Below the pieces are notes generated by a model that saw only the letters and a program-made list of their open reading frames with translations, searched no databases and was not told the DNA's origin. Made by a program: the position numbers and the translations under genes. From Tomocerus qinae (lineage: Eukaryota > Arthropoda > Collembola > Entomobryomorpha > Tomoceridae), in NCBI GenBank assembly GCA_020055645.1, contig CM034547.1:42945909-43009908 (forward strand): 64,000 nucleotides of DNA, written 5' to 3'. Positions 36,301 to 50,400 of this stretch are shown one piece after another (within the stretch, counting starts at the first letter, position 1; the number at the start of each line of letters is the position of its first letter).

Positions 36301-36649
36301 ACTATACCAGCTCTTTGTCAATGAATTTCATCGAATTATAAATCAACACAAAGTGGGCTTACATGGGACTGAAAATTCTGAAATGTATACGCCTTTAGAA
36401 TGATATCTATTTTTACGGGTGATACGCAGAAACTACGCATTTATCGAACTCCAAGTTTTTATCGTCTGGAAATCACATTTTTAGGATTTTAAAAGTTTTT
36501 GTGACATAAGCAACGCAATAAAGTATTCCTAGAATGTGTAATAGGAGTTTCTATTGAATAATAATATTGTATTGTAATCAATCTACATCCTTAATTTTCT
36601 GCAATTTGTTACCATTAAGAATGACTAATTTTTCTTTTTTGACTTTCAG
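27382..36649. other. large non-coding stretch upstream of the RBM24/38-like exons
   Basis: About 9.3 kb with no supported gene. Between roughly 28,300 and 31,100 it is richer in short tandem motifs: TCC runs at 28,540, GTG runs at 29,448, CACA runs at 29,600, and GACT and CT microsatellites at 30,630-30,780. Promoter-like purine-rich blocks also occur. ORFs there (for example 27825-28142 and 29649-29927) are low-complexity, and the second opens only at a GTG codon. I read this as 5' regulatory or untranslated territory, without proof. Confidence 0.4.
30762..30779. repeat. (CT)9 microsatellite
   Basis: Eighteen bases of uninterrupted TC/CT dinucleotide. A (GACT)n tract lies 120 bp to the left at 30629-30647. 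Confidence 0.85.
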
Positions 36650-37007
36650 CAGAATTTGTGAATAAGCCAAGGACAAAGGAGCATAAGAATTCCTACGTTG
36701 AAGTAGGATCAGCGCAAGTGGACCAAATAAAAAAATCAGTGAATCAAGAAAATCAAAAACATAAATCAGTCCCCGGTAATTTGGCTCCCGGAAGGGGTCA
36801 CTAAAGAAGCAGTCACGGTGAAGCGATCAGTGGATAGTCCTTCGGCTGCGGGGGACGTGGCTCCACCCTCAAAGAAGCGGCCTACCCTGGAGATCCTTTC
36901 GGCGGCCCCACCACGTGCCTTCTACGTGCCACCAATCATCCTCCCCGCCGAGGACGCCTTTTCTATGCTCATGCCTGCTTCCACATTCTCCACATCCGCA
37001 GCCTCAG
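36650..37007 (+). other. putative alternative exon of the RBM24/38-like gene
   Basis: A good acceptor (TTTTTTGACTTTCAG) precedes 36650 and a donor (CAG/GTACCG) follows 37007. The final frame, open from 36743, encodes a GC-richer, protein-like stretch: SVDSPSAAGDVAPPSKKRPT, a PPRAFYVPP block, then FSMLMPASTF. It ends in phase 1, exactly the phase needed to splice onto the RRM exon at 42881, so this would be an alternative N-terminus. The frame has no ATG before codons MLM near 36966; it opens with ACG GTG in a strong context. A different frame, open from 36652 to a stop at 36802, joins it in frame only if a 37-nt intron (36776-36812) is removed. Either an unseen upstream coding exon or a non-AUG start would be needed. 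Confidence 0.4.
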
Positions 37008-40000
37008 GTACCGAATCTACCTCACATTTCTAATTATCCAGGGCATAGTGCATTTGTCATGTCATTGAATTGTCTATTAACTCACAGACACTAAAGTAGG
37101 CACTTTTGGAACCAATCATAGAACGATTACGTTTCAAAAATCTTAACATAAGATATACAAGTACAAGATTTATCTTGTTGCAAACCTACTAATCCTAAAT
37201 GGAGCATCTTAGATTTTGTCAATGTGATTTTGACTTTTTTAGTTCTTTCCTTCAAAGCGCTATGATTTCATTTTTCTCAAACCGAATTCCAATGAACAAT
37301 AGAATTTTTTCGATCCTTAAGTATCTACATAATAAACTTAAAGACATAGTACTTTTCAGTCGAAACAGAAATCTCATGCTTGAGCTTATATGCTTCTGGC
37401 TTGCTTATACCGCTTTCGCTTCAAGCAATCGTATTGTCAAATTGGAATTCAAGTCAAAATTCTTTAACCTGATACGCATGAGTGTTTGCTATTAAATATA
37501 TTGAGTACTAGCGTTAACTTCATATAGCGTGTCATGTTTTATAACATTGCATTGTCATTTAATCGCTTCTTCTCAGTAATATTATATGCAAGAATGCAAA
37601 TCTTTAAAAGTGCAATAACGACGCTCCCTTTCCCTACAGCATTTATAAAGTTGATTTTATTCTCGTTGAACTACATTGAGATACCTACTGAAAATTGATT
37701 TAATTTATATCTAAGCATTTGTACAAAGATAGGTACTTAGCAAAAAGCGATTCACTCATTCCCAATAATTTCTGTCAAGTCAAAACAAGCTCCAATTTCT
37801 CGATTTTGCCTGACGGTTTTTTGTCCTTGTAGATGGGTAGTAAAATTTTATTACTTTTTAGTCTGCCTGTGCCAAAGTAAAGTAGCTTCCTGTTGATACA
37901 AAAAGATGGCTAACACACAGCTCCGTTTTAATGAGAATTCACTCAGCCTATTCCATATAAGAATTGTGGTGTCATATTAACAAAGTCAATGTAAGGTGCA
38001 GTTACATTACACACGTGAAGTATTCGTTTTGCTAAACGTGCACACATTAAATCGTCCGACACTGTCACTGTCAATTGAACCCTTCATCCAACCTCTGTTC
38101 CCTGTTCTGAAAGGATCTACTATAACATTCATCCTCTGTAAGTTTTTAGTGATTTTAATCAATAAACCTTTTGTAGCATTAAGTATGCTATTCATAAAGG
38201 GGTGCATTTTATAGGAGACTAGGAATATTATTATCTGGGATTTCTTTCCTAGTTCTTTTTAATGTATCTTTTAAAAAGTAGATCAATATAAGTGAATGTC
38301 TCAGCATTTTAGTAAGCGTTGTAATTTTATTTGGGGAATAAAAATGTATTAGATAATCAAGTCAGGTAAAAGTTGGAATTTGCATAAAGAATTAAAATGT
38401 GCCAAATGTAGCTGAGAAATTCTCACTTCTCCAGTAAAGAAGTTGTCGTTACCTTCGTGAGGGTTGTAAACGATGTCTTAGTGTTGTGTACTATCATAAA
38501 ATAAAGTTCCATGCTGAGTCTTCAAACAAGCGCTGTTATCTTTTCAGTTGCAGCTCTCCATTTTGGAATAGGCAATAGAATAGTGTTTACTTAAGTATAG
38601 TAAAGCGTATAATACCACATTGTTATACGTCATAGTTTTTATCGTTAGTGTATATATTTTGGACTACATCGAATAGTCTCTTCCGACTGATTTGATGTCG
38701 TGCTTTCCTTTTACTCCGTACTTGATTTGCTAGGAATGGAACAAACCTCACGTTAGCTCCTTTGGGGAATGTGAAACGTGCTAAACATTATCATAGAACG
38801 CAACAAAGAAATAAAATATTATTTTATACGAGCACTAAGGGTGTAGTATTAGTGCTTTGCAACTACTTTTTCTAAACAAAGCAGTTGTAAGCAAAGGTAC
38901 TAAGAGGTGAGACAGGGATATTACATAGACAGACAAGTCGTTGACTACTCTCTGTAATTGCACCATATGTTTATTGTACATCCACTTTTTCACATCAATG
39001 GGCTCTAAAGAAGAATAGACAGATTATGATTAGATATTATGAGACGGAGCGTGTAAAAGAGCATATAGGCTATGAATAACTTTCTATGTAAGTACACGAA
39101 CTTGACGAGTGCTTTACAACGCAATTAATACTTTTACTAGCGTAAACAAACAGCCATATCACTTTCTCTTCATAATAGGCAGTAGTCTGTAGGAGATCCT
39201 TTGTAAAGTGCTATATAATTAGTGCAGTGCAATACTGAAAATCAAACATTTTATGTAAGTCCTATAATTAATCTCATTCTCACCTTTCTTCGTTTTAACA
39301 AGGTACGCAAAAGTTATTGCAATTACTAATACCATTTATTAGTTAGTTTAGTAGGTACTTAGGTTTTCAAGTGTTCTTAAAAAGCTTATATGTACTATTT
39401 ATAGCTAAAAGTATACCATTCACTTCATTTCATCAGGATTTACATGCTCAATATTTTACTGGTTACGGTACTTCATTGTAAAATAAATAGAAGTAGATAG
39501 CATGTTTATAGAGTTTGATTCTCTAGCTTTTATTCAGTGACTTAAATAGACCTTTTTAAATGGATAGGTTAAAGGTGTATAATTTTCTTCAAATGGGCAA
39601 GGCTTCCAGTCTTTTCGGAACTGCCATCACTACAGCTAATAGTATTAAAGGATAAGGCAATGGATCACCCTTTGTGCAGTGTACTCTGCTAATAGCCAAA
39701 TTATAGAATCAATGTCTTGTACATATTCTATGTCGTTGTTGTTTGTATCCAATATCCTGTACTATTGTGGTGAGTTCTTGTAATTACATCCATAGACCAA
39801 TATGTTACTGAATCTGCCCATTTGAAGGATGTCATTTTGTATTTACTATAGAATTGCATTACACTGACTGCCATTCATTAATTCTTGTAGCATAGGTACT
39901 TTGTAGTACAAATATAGCTGACAAATCTTGAAGAGATGGTTTATTTTTTGTAGGTATGAAAAGTGTACGCATGTGTGTACTAAAATGTGCATAAATGGCA

Positions 40001-41443
40001 TGATGTGGTCTAGTTATAAATAATTTTTGTAGAGTAGATATAGTGGGACAAGATTTGTGTATCCTTTTTCATGGAACATTCATTCCTCTGATGTACCATC
40101 AAATTAGCCATTAGGAATCTCATCAGAAATGGAGCATTAGAAATAGAAAAGAGAGAAGTCAGAGTGTAACTAAAGCTTCTCTAACGATAAGCTGTGTATG
40201 CAGTGATGTAGATGTGACAGTTGTAAAGTAACCATCGCACTGAATCCTCGGGAGAGTGCAATTAGTAGCTCTGACTTTGACTTGACTTACGTAGCTCTTA
40301 CTTTTCTGTCGTCTATTTACCTCACCCGTTGACTTAACTCAACTATATACCACTAACAGGTATACTGGTCGCTCTTTCTCGGTCCGACGAGATAAATGCA
40401 ATTTATAAATATATTTACTTTTTCCGTTCCGAAACGTAAACTCTATATCTTTGTTGTTTTACAATCCCACATTTAGGTCCTTTTCATATTGACTTTCTGA
40501 AAAGCAAATATGTACTAGAGTTTTCGCTTGTGTATGGCAAGGTAGGTAAAATGAAAGTACCTTAACTGTGATTTAATAAATAGAATGCCGAATAATACAT
40601 AAAATGGAGGATAATTTCCTTAGTGAAAATCACGTAGTGTAAGTGCAAATATGGAAGAAATGCAATTTAGATTTCTTCCTGTTTCCACAATTTATATCAA
40701 CTGAAGAATGTTCAGTGTATAGTACACAATAGAATATGGTAGTATATTTAAAATTAGAATTCATGGTCCTTACAGAGGTACACAGTAATGCATATGTTAA
40801 ATAAGATAGGGAAATGTATAGATATTATCGTGAATTACGGAAGAAAAATAGGAGCATTTGGTTGGTGTCGTATACATTGATAGTTTACTTGTGGGAAGTG
40901 TAGTAAATCTTCTAGAAGCGCTGTCAGAGTGTCAGAGAGTGGAAGAGTGAGCTAAACGATCCGATCTTCTCAATTCTCACTCACTCTGGGAAGACTTTAA
41001 TAATGTATTTAGTAGAGAAGAGTAGGAGGCTGTGTGAGCTACAGGAACGTTAATACAGATGCACAGACAGTGCACTCAGAGATGAATTCGTCACATTCTA
41101 TTAGCTTAGTACACATCTCTAGTCTCTCTGTTAGTGGGAGACAGTGAGTGAGGAACTTTAGTTGCATAAAAGTAGTTCGTTAGAACAGTTAGGACAAGGC
41201 ATAATGCCTACCTACAATGTTCTCAGTATGCATGGCTACACTTAACTTTAGTATTAGTTTGACGAAGTTTAGGAAGCTATAGCTAAAGGGAAGCGTTGCG
41301 GGCAGGCAGGCAGGCAGGGCGGGGAGGACGAAGAAAGGCATGATCCTTACGAACGAGCCGTTTATTTTTAGACAAATTCATTGACTTCATTTGAAGTTTC
41401 AACTTTGCTAGGTTTGGAAGATTTTTTTGTGAATCGAAAGGAA
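37008..41443. other. non-coding; probable internal promoter near its right end
   Basis: No supported coding sequence. The last 500 bp (about 40,900-41,440) contain GAGTGTCAGAGAG-type purine blocks and a GGCAGG repeat immediately before the first ATG exon of the RBM24/38-like gene, as expected for a promoter and 5' UTR. No TATA box was identified. Confidence 0.35.
41300..41317. repeat. (GGCA)n microsatellite in the 5' leader region
   Basis: GGCAGGCAGGCAGGCAGG followed by GCGGGGAGG, a GC-rich island in otherwise AT-rich DNA, 126 bp upstream of the ATG at 41444. Confidence 0.8.
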
Positions 41444-44400
41444 ATGTCGTCCTCGAGAGATTCATCTCCGGATATATACCGGCGAAGACCAAATGTACAT
41501 TCCAACTCTCAATCCGCCACAACCAGCTCCAGTTCCAGCAGGGGTTCGTTTTCTTCATCTTGCAGTCTTTCCCTCCTGCCTTCTTTAGTTTCTAATCTTC
41601 CTCTCTCTCTATTTATGTATACGCTCCTCCTGCTTTGAATAATTCTTCCCAAACTGACAATAACATTGTAGGAGAAATGTGGTCTCCTTCTATTGTCTTT
41701 CTAAAAGTCGATATACACTTCTTCTTACTCTATATATCTTGTACTGGCAGCAGCTACAAATTCTTCACTCCTAATTATCTTTCCCTGGGATACATCACTA
41801 TACTATAACAGACACTCACTACTTATACAATTAGACATCACACAAACCGAAGGAAGTATTTAACTCCCTATTATTCTATATGTATGGCAAGTTATTCTAT
41901 GCTAATGGGTTTGCTTCAATATATGTGGAAAGATTATGACGATGGCTTTTGATACTTATCACATTTCCCTACTGACAGAATTGGATAATGTATATATATA
42001 GACTACACTTTGTCCTATACAAATATAAGCTAATTAGCAAGTCGGAGTCACGGGACATTAAATTACTATTCCTTCACAATAAGTAGCTTACCGCATATAC
42101 TCCATGCTACTATACTATATACCTATACACTACCCTTACTACTATAATAATATTATATAGTACCTCAGAACACTTACAATTAGCAAAATTTCCTGTTTGT
42201 TGGCTTCCATTCCATTTCATATCTGTCAGATCTTATGGTTCATAAAAGATCATAAGAGAAAGTCAAGAGGTATGCGTAGGAGGAAGGATAAAATAATGCG
42301 ACCTGTGTAAATAGCAAAAATCATTGCAAAGACCAAGCAATTTGCGAAATAAATCTAAAATTCAAATTAATTAACTCTGCTTAATTTGTGGATTTAACAA
42401 ACACTTTCGCGGCTAGGAGTTTGGCAAAATAAATAGGCAGTCTTTAACCGACATACTATTAATGCTTTACGTAGTAATTAATTATGCATGAGGATGGGGA
42501 TGTATTTAGTGATTTTCCTGGGGCTTTGCAAATAATTTTGTTTAATTTGATCGTGATATCCAATCTTTAGACGGAAATATGTAGATATTACCTATATGTG
42601 TATTTATGTTCAATGTTTAATGTGAAGTGTTTGTATATGTCTGAAATGTACATAGCTTAAGGGATGATATGATTGGATGTGTTTATATTGATTGGCATGA
42701 TTAGTATGAGTTAATAATGAAATGATTTTTGGATGATTGTTAGCTTGTGGATGGCATTGCAGCGAGTTGTCTATATTTTGTATGCACTAGAAGCTTTAGT
42801 TCAGGAAATGAGATAGAGATTTTAGTTACTGGCTTAGAGGCAAAAGCAAGCGCACAACGTGAGGTTAATTTGTTACTAAGGATCGGCTGGTGTTGATGGA
42901 TGCTCTACTTCTACTTCTTCGGACACACCAGGGTTGGGGATAACGCCACAGCAGAAAGACACGACTTGGACCAAGTTGTTCGTTGGAGGGCTGCCCTACC
43001 ACACCACGGATAAGAGTCTCCGAGACCATTTCAAAATCTACGGAGAGATTGAGGAGGCTGTTGTCATCACCGACAGGCAAACCGGAAAGAGTCGTGGCTA
43101 TGGATTCGTAAGTGCAGAAATATGTTTTCTCTTCTCACTGAAATACACCGATGTTGTCCAACTGTCATTATTAATGTTGCTAGATAGAGAGAAATGGAAT
43201 TTTCTTAATGAAATTTCAAGATTCACTCCCAAAACTCTCAAAATATCAAATATTTGACATTATTACATTGGAACAGGGTAAAATGGAGTAAGAGACAGAG
43301 CATGTTGTAGCGAATTCGATCTACAATTGCCTGAGGCACTATCTGCACACAGACTATTTGGGCGCACACAAACTTTGGAAAGATGATGATAATATGTTTA
43401 GTAGTTTTATCATTCTGCAGACAACTTTCATCTTTTGATGTACCTTTTGTAGTGTCATTAGTACTAGTAGCCACCTATATATACTTGACCACATCACAAG
43501 GTTCTAGTCTCAGTTATTTGTTAGATAATAACCGTAGTGTGATCTCAATTTATAGAGGATATTTTAGACTTGTGCCTACATCAAAAGAATACCACGTAGT
43601 AGTATCAACTTATTTGGGCGATGTAAAATATGGTCACAAACAGTATATTGGGAAAAGTGTGACCAGAAAATCAGATATGGAGAATATTTTCCGAGTAGTG
43701 AGATCAAAAGAGTCAGTCTAGTGAAAATGTGAAAACAGAGATATAGAGTGATAAAAGTTGTAGAGTCTATATTGAGTTATTGTGTGTACTAAAGTACTAA
43801 TGTACCTTTACGTATCTGTGAAATTGATTTTAAAATCGTGGTCGTGATATATCATTTTTATCAATGAATTGAAGATGATTTGAGTTGAATAGAGATGGAC
43901 GTAGGGAACCTTTTTGAGGAGATCAGTTGTATTGAAGAAGACAGGTTGAAGAGCCGTGAAGGAAATCTTCTGAGAATATAATAGACTTTCGGCTTTATGT
44001 CATGTCCTAAGTCCCGTCGGTTTGCTTTTCTCGTCGAACGCTTTTACTACATTTCGTCTGTTATATTTTCCATTGTGTTTCCACTCCGACTTTCCGTCCG
44101 CAGTTATTAGAGACAATGAAACTGACTTGACGAGAAGCCTTTTGCAGGGCCTTGAGACTCTATGTACTTTTTAGCTATTTTCTGAGGTATCTGTAGAGTC
44201 TCGCTAATGTTATCTTAGCTAAGATAGTGACTGTCTTTGTCTACGAGAGCCCTGCCTCATGGTCTGTGTGCGTGTAGCCAAGGTATACTATATATTGTTG
44301 TATACTGTTTGTCTGATTGGTCTTCCGTACACTTCTCCTAGTATATTGTGCTAGCTTAGACTACTGACTTGACTTAACTTAAATCTCACTAGAGGAAAGA

Positions 44401-47400
44401 AAAGCTATCAAGAATTTTTTTCTCGTGTCTCTCCAGGTTATTATGTCAGAGCGGATTGCGGCGGAGCGTGCCTGCAAGGAACCCAATCCGATAATTGATG
44501 GGCGAAAGGCTAACGTGAACTTGGCTATATTGGGAGCAAAGCCTAGGGGAAATGCTGCTGCCACGGGTAATTAACTAAATAAATATTAGCACTAAGTATA
44601 CTATCTCTCTGTCTCTCTACCTATTTGTAATATGCTACCTACTGTTCACTTATCTTTACGATGAACTTTGACTAGTCTCCGTATTTTATGTCGTACTCCC
44701 AACTCAATCACCAATCTCACTAGTTAACATACCTAAACATTTATTAAAACTCCTACCATAGATTCTTCTAACTAAATAATCCGTTTGTTACAGATCGTTT
44801 CAAGAAAACGGTTTTCAAAATACATTTTCAATTTCGAACTTAAAAATAATGGGTGAATAATCAGTTAAAAGTAAATATATAGAGAAGATTCAAATACTAA
44901 TAGGGTAGTCAACTTAGTTGACAGATCAAGATATCAATGTTCTAAATGGCTTGTATAGTAACTATCTTAGTATAAAATTAAATTGTTCGTTCCACTAGTG
45001 AGATTGATGATTCTGCCAAGGGAGGTTGTTGGAATTACGACATGTCTGAGATAGTAAGCACTCACGTCACACAATTGGCTATCTTCGATCTTATACAATG
45101 CATTATCGCCTATTGTCATGTCTTCACTCTTCACCAATGCAATGTTTTCTTATTTTACGTGCTGAACCGAAGTCGATGAAACAACTAAAATTGAATTCGT
45201 GTTTCTTTTCTCTCTCTGCTGATTCATAGCAATCAGGATATTATTATACTTGAAACCAATGCTATCTTCCTACCTAATAGTTTTGTTAGAGTCTCTGTTT
45301 GCGTTAGTGAAGATGAGAAAATAGTGATACAAGAAGCGATACGTGCTATAAAATACTTGTAAATTACATAATAATTCAGGTAATAGCTCATGAAGACTAA
45401 AGATTAGGTTTCTCATGTATTCCAGTAAACCCAATGAAAAATACCCTTGGGGAGGGATAAGTTTCCACTAAAAATTTCAAGAGTAAAATGTATGCTGGGA
45501 GAAATACATTTACCAATTAATTCTTAAATAGTTAAACAATTTGATACAGATCTATTTATAAATTAAAGTATTTTAAACGTTTTTTTGCAATTAACTTAAA
45601 GGAAACTAAAACTCCTTTCCATTTGGGGATATATTATTATCTCCCTGAGGTGTTTATCTGGAATAGTATATAGTAATATACTATATATACTATATTAATA
45701 TATATTATATTATACTATGTATTATATATTATATGGAATAATAGTATCTTTAGATAAAATAACTTTTAGTCAAAATTACACCTTTTTATACAATTTAGTA
45801 GGTACATTCACAAATACTGTTAACACACTTTCGTATTGCATTAATGAGAATACTTTTGCTGGTTTCGCTCTCTCAGTTCCATAGGTATTGTTTCGTATCA
45901 TGTTTGTACTTAAATGTAGTAGAAGAATGGAATTTTGTAGTTCAATCGATTTGCAATTGATAATTATGATATATTATACTTATTTAGCTTAGCTGTAGTA
46001 ATTTGTTGGTGTTGAGTTGTTAGACTTCTTCGTGTGTGCCGTGTGTAGTGTAATTCGTGACTGATGCTGTGTGCATTTTATCTTTTACGCGTAGAACTGT
46101 TTAGTATGTCAGGTTAAGTATTGATTTCAATTAATCGTATCACTCCTAATTGTTTCAGTTACTATTGTGAGTGTGCACTGTGCATTCTATTTAATTTGTC
46201 TAACTGTAATTTTTTTGTATATTCTTGTGAACTTTAGTAAACTCGGTTCCAGTGTCCTATATAGGAAGTGATGCAAGTAGGTTTAAAATTTTCAGATTAC
46301 TATTATTATTAAATACTAAGGGAATTATTAAGCAATTGTTTAGTATTTAAAATAGCGTAGAAAAACCAATCACTGGTCATTGTAATCTATTTTCTGCTGT
46401 TCATAGTTTTATAGTTCCTAGTTAGATTTCAAGTACCTCTGTCTTAAGGAGGGTACAAATATTATGGCTTTCTATCTAAATCTGTAGTCTGAATACTAAT
46501 TTTTATATTAACTGCTCAGAAAGATAAAAAATATTATTTAGTAAAAGTCTAAACGAAGTATACAAACATTCCCAAAGAATATAACTAGAGAATGTAAACG
46601 GTTACTTGTACTAATGCTGGGAACTGTATACTAAATGAATATGAATCACAAAGGAATCTGTAATATTATTATTGCAGTGGCAGATCCGTTTCAGTCCTAC
46701 CCGTTAGTTTACTCCCAGAGGACTGCCTCCACTCTCAATCAGCACTCAGGTAGGAATATCTATACCACAAAATTATTTTCTTAAATTACTTGTTGACCTT
46801 TAAAATCCAAAACTGTAACGGAAACACTATTTTAATTTTGTAGTATATTTGTACTTAAAATAACTATACTCATCGTAATGTTGTTGCTATTTTGATTGAC
46901 GCTTATATCCTATTATACTGTTTTAATACGTTATGTATAGATATTTCATAATTTTTTACTTATCAAAAGAATTTTATCATAATTTATAAACTATTTACCT
47001 TCCTTCTAATATCAATAATACATCATTTACACGTATCACATCTTCTACTCGAGCTTTAGGGTATCGTTATCATAGATTTAGATGTTGTATTAGTTTAATA
47101 AGCAATTCGTAATAGTGGTTAGGTAGAGGGTATGATGCTTTATACATAGTAAAAATGCTGGACCACTTTTTGGTAAAAAAATAAATCTATGTCTTAAGAT
47201 AGCAGATCAGTCTTCCGTTGATTGCCTTGCTTTGTGTGGCCTGTTCTCTCTTTCTCTCTCTCTCTCTGTGGTACAAAAATAGCTTTTAAACGATTGTTCT
47301 GCCTGGGAAATGCACAATGGCGACAAGAGAGATTAGAGAGGCGTAAAGTAAAGCGAAAACAATCTGGACGCTTGCTTAATACAGAAATAGGATGTAAGTG

Positions 47401-50400
47401 TAAGGTAACGTTGCATTAGTGTGTCACATAGCATTTGCCGTGAACAGAAGGATCTTCGCTGCAATAACGTTAATTTCTAATAACGTCGTCTCGAGCAAAA
47501 TTTGCTCTCAATCTCAATCCATCTCTACTTAATAAGTAAGGACGAAATTAGACCCTGAGTTATTATTTAGTCACTTAGATTTCACTATATTTTTATATAG
47601 AGAAGTATGTCTATGTGAGTAATCTGTTTCATACAGACATATTAACGGATGCTTTATTTAGTTTATAATTAAAGCGATAAATATGGAAATAGGTATTTTC
47701 AGGTTCATTGCAATTGTTTCCATTCCATTTTCAACATTATGTAATTGTAGTACACTTTAAATCATTAGTATTAGAATAAATCAGTAAAATTGTGTTAGGA
47801 TAGGAAAAAGAATATATTTGTATTTAGTGGGGGCAATAATGGAACATTTTCCTAAATGTATCTTGCCTAGTATTTGATGTTTATAGGTTCCTATTCTGTT
47901 TGAATCGTACTATTTTCGTAGTGAAAATGTTAAATAGTACTATTATGTTAGAATAAGATGGTGACGTCGGTATGCTAATTAACTAAATGATATTAAGACG
48001 GAGATTCAGAGTTTGTCAGGGCATTCAACAGATTAACTAAATAAATCTTTGCCGGTAACACCGAGTTCCATATTCTCCATTTCTACCATGCTTATCTATT
48101 GTACGGAAGAAGAGATTCTATATGGTGCAGTCAGATATACTTTGTACATGACATGAACATGAAACAAGTAGAGTAGAATTTCTTTTTGCAGCTTGGGTCG
48201 TCGTCTTTGGTCTTGCTGCGACTTATCTCTGTAAGATGCGCGGTGTGGCGTTAGTTTGGCATACATTAGATGTATTTTCATCTCACTCACTCACAAAGTC
48301 AGTAATGTTCATGTCACGTCGAATCTCTCGAAGTAAATTGAAGTGATCCAGATTTTGGCAAAAGCCTGCGATTTTTTACTTGCTTACGTATACACGTAGT
48401 TGCTTACTTATTGTTAGTCACGGAGGGAGTGTATTGCGTAAAGAAAGAGCATCCCAAAATCCGAACAAACTCTCTATAGTAGATAGATCCATTAGTTTCC
48501 ATGTTGTTAAGGATTTGGACAAAGCTAACTTTGATCTGGCATGTAATATTATGTGCCGTGACAAAATGAACGTGTCTAAGCAGGGGACAATAGCACAAAA
48601 CACAAATGAGTAGCATTAGAGTGGCTAAATGGAAAAGAAGTCAAGAAGAACCACAAAAAGTGAATCTTTAGTCTTAATTGTGCCTCGTCTATAAATATAA
48701 GAAACACTAATAATATCTAGACTATAGAACTTTTGAAGTAGATGTCTCATGATGTTCAATAATAATATTGTGCATAGTAAGTAGCTTTGTATTCTTTGCA
48801 TAATTTAGGTGATTAGGTTAGCAGAGTTGGGTAGGGAGTATGAATAAAGGCAGCTTACCTTCTCAAAATAGATTTATTACAAGATTACAAGTTTGTTACG
48901 AGATTATTAGTTTAGTCGCTTTTGATACTACGGAATAAGGAATTAGGACGTAATGATCAAACGTTGCGTGATTGTATACAGAAATAGGGCAACTAAATAT
49001 CCTTATAATCAGCGGGACAAATGCTTTTATAACCGCAAAAAAATGTTAGAGCTCCATATATCTCCGTATCTCTAAAATCTCAATTTGCATTGCAGAGAAT
49101 ATGCATTATTACTCTGCTTTATGACATTATTATGCAAGGATAGGCTATGTAGATGATTCCTACAATTATATCATATACCTAAGCAGAGTTTGCAGAGTAT
49201 AAAATCTTGAGGTATAAAAAGTCACAAAATATACTCATGGCAGGACGCAGGACAGGACCACATAGCCCCATATCCTATGTTAGAACTAACTTAAGTCCAA
49301 AACTCAAATATCTCATTTCCTCAGACTATTAAGATTCAATAGTGAAAGCATATAGGATTAAATGACACAAAATTACTCTCCTATTCCTAATTGCTTTCGA
49401 CGTTTTGATTCTATTTCCGTTTATTCTGGCGTAGATAAAATAAATTCCCAAGAAAATGTCTGTGAAGGAATTACGAACATATTTGGTAGGTCATGTAAAT
49501 ATCGTGCTCGACTCGTGGTGTATATATTTAGGACGAATGATTTGGCTAGCTTATAATTTAATATAATTTAGATGTCTATTCTCGTTTGAATGTGTGTTGA
49601 TCTCTTTGACTTGTGTCATTCTTGGCTTCCGCCGTTACACATGTCATTTGATTCGCTCAATTTCATTGAATATATGAAGCTTGGATCTAATCTAAATCCT
49701 TCTAGACATATTATAGCATCAGTGTACAACTGGAAATCTATTTGTGCGCTGATTCCGCTGAAATTTGTGCTATGGATCAAAGTTTAGATGAGATTTTGCA
49801 GAACAGAATGTTTGTAAAGGGAGTTTAGATGAGGATTCCTTATAGGTACTTTACTATTTTATACTAGATAAAAATATTACATCAGTACAGTGTCCTGTAC
49901 TCTTTTGGATACAGTTCTTATGTACGAACATTAACAATTACTATAGGTATATGTATAGAAGTAGGAGAGAGAGCAAAGAGGAATGAATAGGATTCTTGTA
50001 AAATCGAATGGTGTAACAAGGGAGATAAGAATCTATAGTACAGCTAGTAAAAGGGGAGATGAAAAAGACACCTTAGCAAAAAAGATGAGGAAACTATTTT
50101 TGTCTGTTTCCTTCCGTTACAAATTACGAGTGAGAATGCTCGAGCGACTAAAGCCAACAACCAAGTCAATGCTGTATAGTCTATAATTCGGTAAATATAG
50201 GTGTGTTCATGTAGTTTACTTTGTAATTTTGTAATGTACCCTTGTGATTAGACTTTGACGAAATGCTTAGCAGTAGATGATTCACCTAAGTAGTGCAGTT
50301 CAAATAGGTAGCTGTGTAAAGAATCCAAAAATAACCTGATGGGCACAGAAATTGAAACTCAAAGCTCTATTGAACTTTTTCCGTTTATTCAGGGTTTGAA

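Noticed and set aside
44211-44226. 16-bp perfect palindrome TATCTTAGCTAAGATA in intron 2
   Set aside because: Single occurrence, no partner or array; chance palindromes of this size are plausible in 64 kb of AT-rich DNA.
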